Translations under genes and position numbers: made by a program
Shown: piece after piece, positions 61,001 through 64,000 of the stretch
Numbering within the stretch: position 1 is the first letter of the stretch
How the letters are laid out: each line of letters opens with the position of its first letter
Assembly (NCBI GenBank): GCA_046349595.1
Contig: JAXMCA010000001.1
Span: 1,302,001 to 1,366,000 of the forward strand
Length of the DNA: 64,000 nt
Source: JACRLW01 sp046349595
GTDB lineage: Bacteria; Planctomycetota; UBA1135; UBA2386
Direction of reading: 5' to 3'
Notes under the pieces: model-generated
Told to the model about the DNA's origin: nothing
The model's input: only the letters and a program-made list of their open reading frames with translations
Database searches by the model: none

Positions 61001-64000
61001 CCGGCATCCACCGTCCGAACGCCGTCACCAAGGTCATCGCAGGGCGAGGTCTCGCGCTGATCGCGGTGCTGCTCTCGCTGGCCTTCCTGTTGTCGATGAC
61101 CCTGCCCTTCGTGCTCAGCATGGGGCACGGCGAGCAGCGCGTGCGCGGAATGGTCGACGAGACACAGGTCGACTGGGCGGCGAAGTCGGCGCGCGACCTG
61201 CTCCTGCAGACGGCGGCGCTCGGTGCGACGGCGATCGATCCGACGCCGATGACCGACGGCCGCGACGAGTACCCCGCACAGCTCGCGATCCCCGAGGCCT
61301 TCGTCCCGGTCGAGGGACAGGGTGTCGATCGCAACGTGCTGCAGGGCGAGGTGGAGGATCTCTCGCGCCGACTGGAGATCGCCTCGGCGACACCGCTGTG
61401 CTACGCGAACCTGCTCGGCCTGTTCGCGCGTACGCGCGTGAAGGCCAAGCTCGACGCGACGGAACTCGAGGTCGACGGTGACCTCTCGCACTTCCCCGAC
61501 TCCGGCTATCTCTACGTCAACCGCGAGGTGATCCGCTACGGGCAGAAGCTCGGCAGCAGCTTCACGCAGCTCGAACGCGGGCAGTGGGTCGAACTCGGCT
61601 ACTTCCCGGCGACCCTGTTCCCGGACTACGAGATCGCCGAGGAGACGGCGGTCTTCGATCTGCGCTGTGTCCTCGCGGTTCTGCTCGGCATCGACTTCGA
61701 CGGCAACTCCTCGACCTTCCACGTGCTGGGTTCGGTGGGGGAGCTCGGCCGCCTCGCGACGCTCGGCCTGCCCGCGTTCAGCGCGGAGGAGATCGATCGG
61801 CTGTCGCGGCAGATGTCGGGCACGCAGTTGCGCGAGACCTCGGCGCGCTTCGGGCGCGCGGAGCGCGTGTTCGCGATCGATCTCGACGAAGCGCAGCGCC
61901 CGCGCATCCTCGCGGTGAAGTCCTCGGTCGCGCTCGGCGCCGGACGCCTCGTGCGCATCCGCAGCCGCGACGGCAAGCTCGTCGAGTACGACCTCGTCGC
62001 CGATGCGCTGCCGCGCGGCCAGACCGGCGTCTACGACTACGGCAGCGGCGATCACGTCGCCCTGGTGCGTCCGCTGACCCAGCCCTTCGATCCGGTCGAC
62101 ACCTTGATCGAGCCGCTGGTGCAGGCGCCGGTGAACATCAACACCGCCGACCTCGAGCTGTGCGCCGCGCTGTTCGCCAATCTGCGCCCGCCGGCGCCTG
62201 GTCGCCAGCGCGACGGCGATCACCAGCAGGTCGCGATGCCGCCGTCGATCTCGCCTTCCTTCGCGCACGAGCTGGCACAGATCCTGTGCACGATGCGCGG
62301 CGACGGCGGCCTCGACCGCGAGGCGGCGCCGGCGGGCGTCGAGATCCGTCCGATCGACGGCTGGGAGGACGTCTGCAAGCGCTTCGTGCCCCTGCTGGTC
62401 GGTGACGAGGGTGCCGATCCGAACGGAACGCGCGCTCGCCGCCTCCTGGCGATGGCCGTGTACGACGCGATGCAGCTCGGCTGCCCGCGCTCGCTGGAAG
62501 CCGGCACGGTACCGGTCGCCTTCCACTCCGGGCAGCTCGTCCACTACCGCGCGAGTGCGTCGCGCCAGCGCGCGAACGGCCGAGAGGTCGCACGCCGCGA
62601 GTACACCGGGACCGCGCTCGCGCTGCCCTCGCGCCAGCTCGCCTTCGGCGCCGCGACGCAGGAGACGCTCGACGAGGCCTTGCGTCTCGACCGTCGGTCC
62701 CCGTACTGGCAGACCGGTCCGATCAACACCTCGGCCCTCGCTCCGGCGCACCTCAACGACGTGCCGGTGACGCACACGCCGGCGCATCTGCTCGCCACGC
62801 TCTTCCCCGACGCCGGCTTCGGCAATCCGCGCTACCCCGACCGCAGCGGAACCGAAGGTGTGTTGCGCCCGCAGCCGGCGACCACGCCGCTGACCCTGCC
62901 CGACAACGCCTACCAGCGCGACAGCTTCCTGAACGCGCAGAATCCCGAGGGTCGCGACCTGCGCAAGGAGGGCGTCTATCACGGACAGAACAGCGGACCG
63001 CACGCCGGCAAGACGCAGACCCAGAAGCCGTCCTTCGACCACTCGCGCATCGTCTTCCCGATGACCGGGCCCGGCGGTCTGACCGTCGCCCACGCGGTGT
63101 CGTTCTGGGTGCGGCTGGACGCGACCGGTCCGCAGGCGCTCTACGACCTGGCGCGCGCCGACGGCGTGCCGGAGCGCAACCGCATCCACGTCGAGATCCG
63201 CGAGGGCAAGCTGGTCTTCGAGGTGATCGACGAGGCGGGGATCGATCCCGATCCCGGTGTGTCGAAGTACGCGCCCGAGCGCAGCGCGGGCACCTGGGAG
63301 GTGGCGCTGCAGGACCTCAACTTCCAGAGCGGGATGTGGTACCACGTCTCGCTGACGGCGCACGGCACACGGCCGGGGCAGATGGCGCTGTTCATCGACG
63401 GCGTGCCGCACGGCGAGCCGAAGATGCGCACCTACCTGAGCACGGCGCTGCAGACCTACAAGCCGCAGTCGGGACAGTTCCTCCGCGAGAGCGAGCGCTT
63501 CGTCGACGTGCGCGTCGAGAGCACCGACGGCTTCCCGGCGCGCGGCATCCTGCGCATCGGCCTCGAGTTGCTCGAGTACACCCAGAAGGACTCCAACTCC
63601 TTCCGCTGCAAGTTCGACGACTCGTCCGGCGGTCGCCGCGCGCGCGCGGCGATGCACGAGTTCCAGGTCGAGATCCCGCGCGACGAGAAGGGCAATCCGC
63701 GCGAGGACCTGCTCAAGACGATCAACGGCGACCTCGACGCGACGGTGCCCGACCATCCGGCGGGTGCGGCGGTCGAGCTGTACGGCTACTCGATCCCGGT
63801 CTACCCGGCGACGGCGTTGCAGCCCGGATCGGCGACGCTGCCCGAATCGATCGGTCCCTTCGCGGTCGCGCGTCCGATCAACAGCAGCGGCACGCGGCCG
63901 ATCGTGATCGCGACCAACCGCAACCCGATCACCATCGGCACCGGCTTCGACACCAACTGGACCGGCGACATCGAGCTCGGCGATCCGGTGCCGAGCAAGA
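60997..64000 (+). CDS. giant GspK-like minor pseudopilin with LamG-like domain (partial, runs off window end)
   Basis: The frame is open from ATG 60997 to the window edge (about 1001 residues). The N-terminus GLALIAVLLSLAFLLSMTLP is like the GspK/PilX signal helix, although the usual Glu at +5 is missing, as in GspK. The hallmark PVNINTADLELCAALFANL lies near 375. From about 690 a LamG-like domain appears (LTVAHAVSFWVRLDATG, MWYHVSLTAHG, ALFIDGVPHG). Ordinary GspK is about 320 aa. The ATGA overlap with the previous gene confirms the start. Further T2SS genes are expected beyond 64000. Confidence 0.75.
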   Translation, partial: MTGIHRPNAVTKVIAGRGLALIAVLLSLAFLLSMTLPFVLSMGHGEQRVRGMVDETQVDWAAKSARDLLLQTAALGATAIDPTPMTDGRDEYPAQLAIPEAFVPVEGQGVDRNVLQGEVEDLSRRLEIASATPLCYANLLGLFARTRVKAKLDATELEVDGDLSHFPDSGYLYVNREVIRYGQKLGSSFTQLERGQWVELGYFPATLFPDYEIAEETAVFDLRCVLAVLLGIDFDGNSSTFHVLGSVGELGRLATLGLPAFSAEEIDRLSRQMSGTQLRETSARFGRAERVFAIDLDEAQRPRILAVKSSVALGAGRLVRIRSRDGKLVEYDLVADALPRGQTGVYDYGSGDHVALVRPLTQPFDPVDTLIEPLVQAPVNINTADLELCAALFANLRPPAPGRQRDGDHQQVAMPPSISPSFAHELAQILCTMRGDGGLDREAAPAGVEIRPIDGWEDVCKRFVPLLVGDEGADPNGTRARRLLAMAVYDAMQLGCPRSLEAGTVPVAFHSGQLVHYRASASRQRANGREVARREYTGTALALPSRQLAFGAATQETLDEALRLDRRSPYWQTGPINTSALAPAHLNDVPVTHTPAHLLATLFPDAGFGNPRYPDRSGTEGVLRPQPATTPLTLPDNAYQRDSFLNAQNPEGRDLRKEGVYHGQNSGPHAGKTQTQKPSFDHSRIVFPMTGPGGLTVAHAVSFWVRLDATGPQALYDLARADGVPERNRIHVEIREGKLVFEVIDEAGIDPDPGVSKYAPERSAGTWEVALQDLNFQSGMWYHVSLTAHGTRPGQMALFIDGVPHGEPKMRTYLSTALQTYKPQSGQFLRESERFVDVRVESTDGFPARGILRIGLELLEYTQKDSNSFRCKFDDSSGGRRARAAMHEFQVEIPRDEKGNPREDLLKTINGDLDATVPDHPAGAAVELYGYSIPVYPATALQPGSATLPESIGPFAVARPINSSGTRPIVIATNRNPITIGTGFDTNWTGDIELGDPVPSK

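Noticed and set aside
60496..63756. Minus-strand open frame of over 1000 codons opposite the GspH/GspK genes
   Set aside because: It has no motif and an Arg/Glu/His/Val-rich composition typical of antisense frames in GC-rich DNA, whereas the plus strand carries clear pseudopilin motifs.

Overview
The window is GC-rich (roughly 70% by eye) bacterial chromosomal DNA with dense coding, very short intergenic gaps and many 4-nt stop/start overlaps (ATGA, GTGA, one CTGA). Envelope genes (LolCDE-like transporter, SurA/PpiC-like foldase, LptF/G-like permeases, a type II secretion-like operon) point to a diderm. Large secreted proteins with LamG/Con A-like, FG-GAP, vWA and HEAT domains, together with Ser/Thr kinase, FHA, CHAT and YHS/HMBD proteins, resemble high-GC Planctomycetota. 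That taxonomic call is inference from gene content; there is no rRNA or other marker here. I see no tRNA, rRNA, CRISPR array, insertion sequence or prophage.

Left part (1-24.5 kb): an ArsR regulator with an AHSA1-domain protein; MiaE with a lipase; an sdhCAB operon followed by mogA; then a 13-gene minus-strand run read from iscR (17988) down to 6555. This run is iscR-iscS-iscU-iscA-hscB-hscA-fdx, trmB, a small Rieske protein, lysS, and a Lol-type permease/ATPase/permease set. A good sigma70-like promoter precedes iscR. The folate-binding Fe-S repair protein YgfZ is divergent from iscR. Beyond it lie an IolB-like cupin, a periplasmic PpiC-type isomerase, two LptF/G-like membrane proteins (the second apparently starting at CTG) and a sensor histidine kinase.

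Middle (24.5-39 kb): a single-ring Clp-type AAA+ ATPase is divergent from a soluble Ser/Thr kinase, a YkgJ-type Cys-cluster protein and an exported HEAT/vWA protein. A copper-type P1B ATPase, an EF-hand protein and a large exported LamG-like protein follow, then glnS, a secreted family protein and rlmH.

Accessory module (39.2-42.9 kb): a visibly less GC-rich three-gene operon encodes an ECF-like sigma factor, a single-pass membrane protein with a degenerate anti-sigma zinc motif, and an exported TPR-like/CHAT caspase-fold protease with both catalytic residues. It is the best candidate for a poorly described system.

Right part (43-64 kb): an exported FG-GAP protein; topoisomerase III with RecQ; an RlmI-like methyltransferase; RadC; RsmE. 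Then comes a long plus-strand operon, still open at the window end: an FHA/transmembrane protein, a PilM-PilN fusion (GspL architecture), a PilO/GspM-like protein, a TPR protein, and three prepilin-like proteins (GspG-, GspH- and GspK-like). The last two carry large Con A/LamG-like domains. This looks like a modified type II secretion/pseudopilus machine in which pseudopilin subunits have acquired lectin-like domains.
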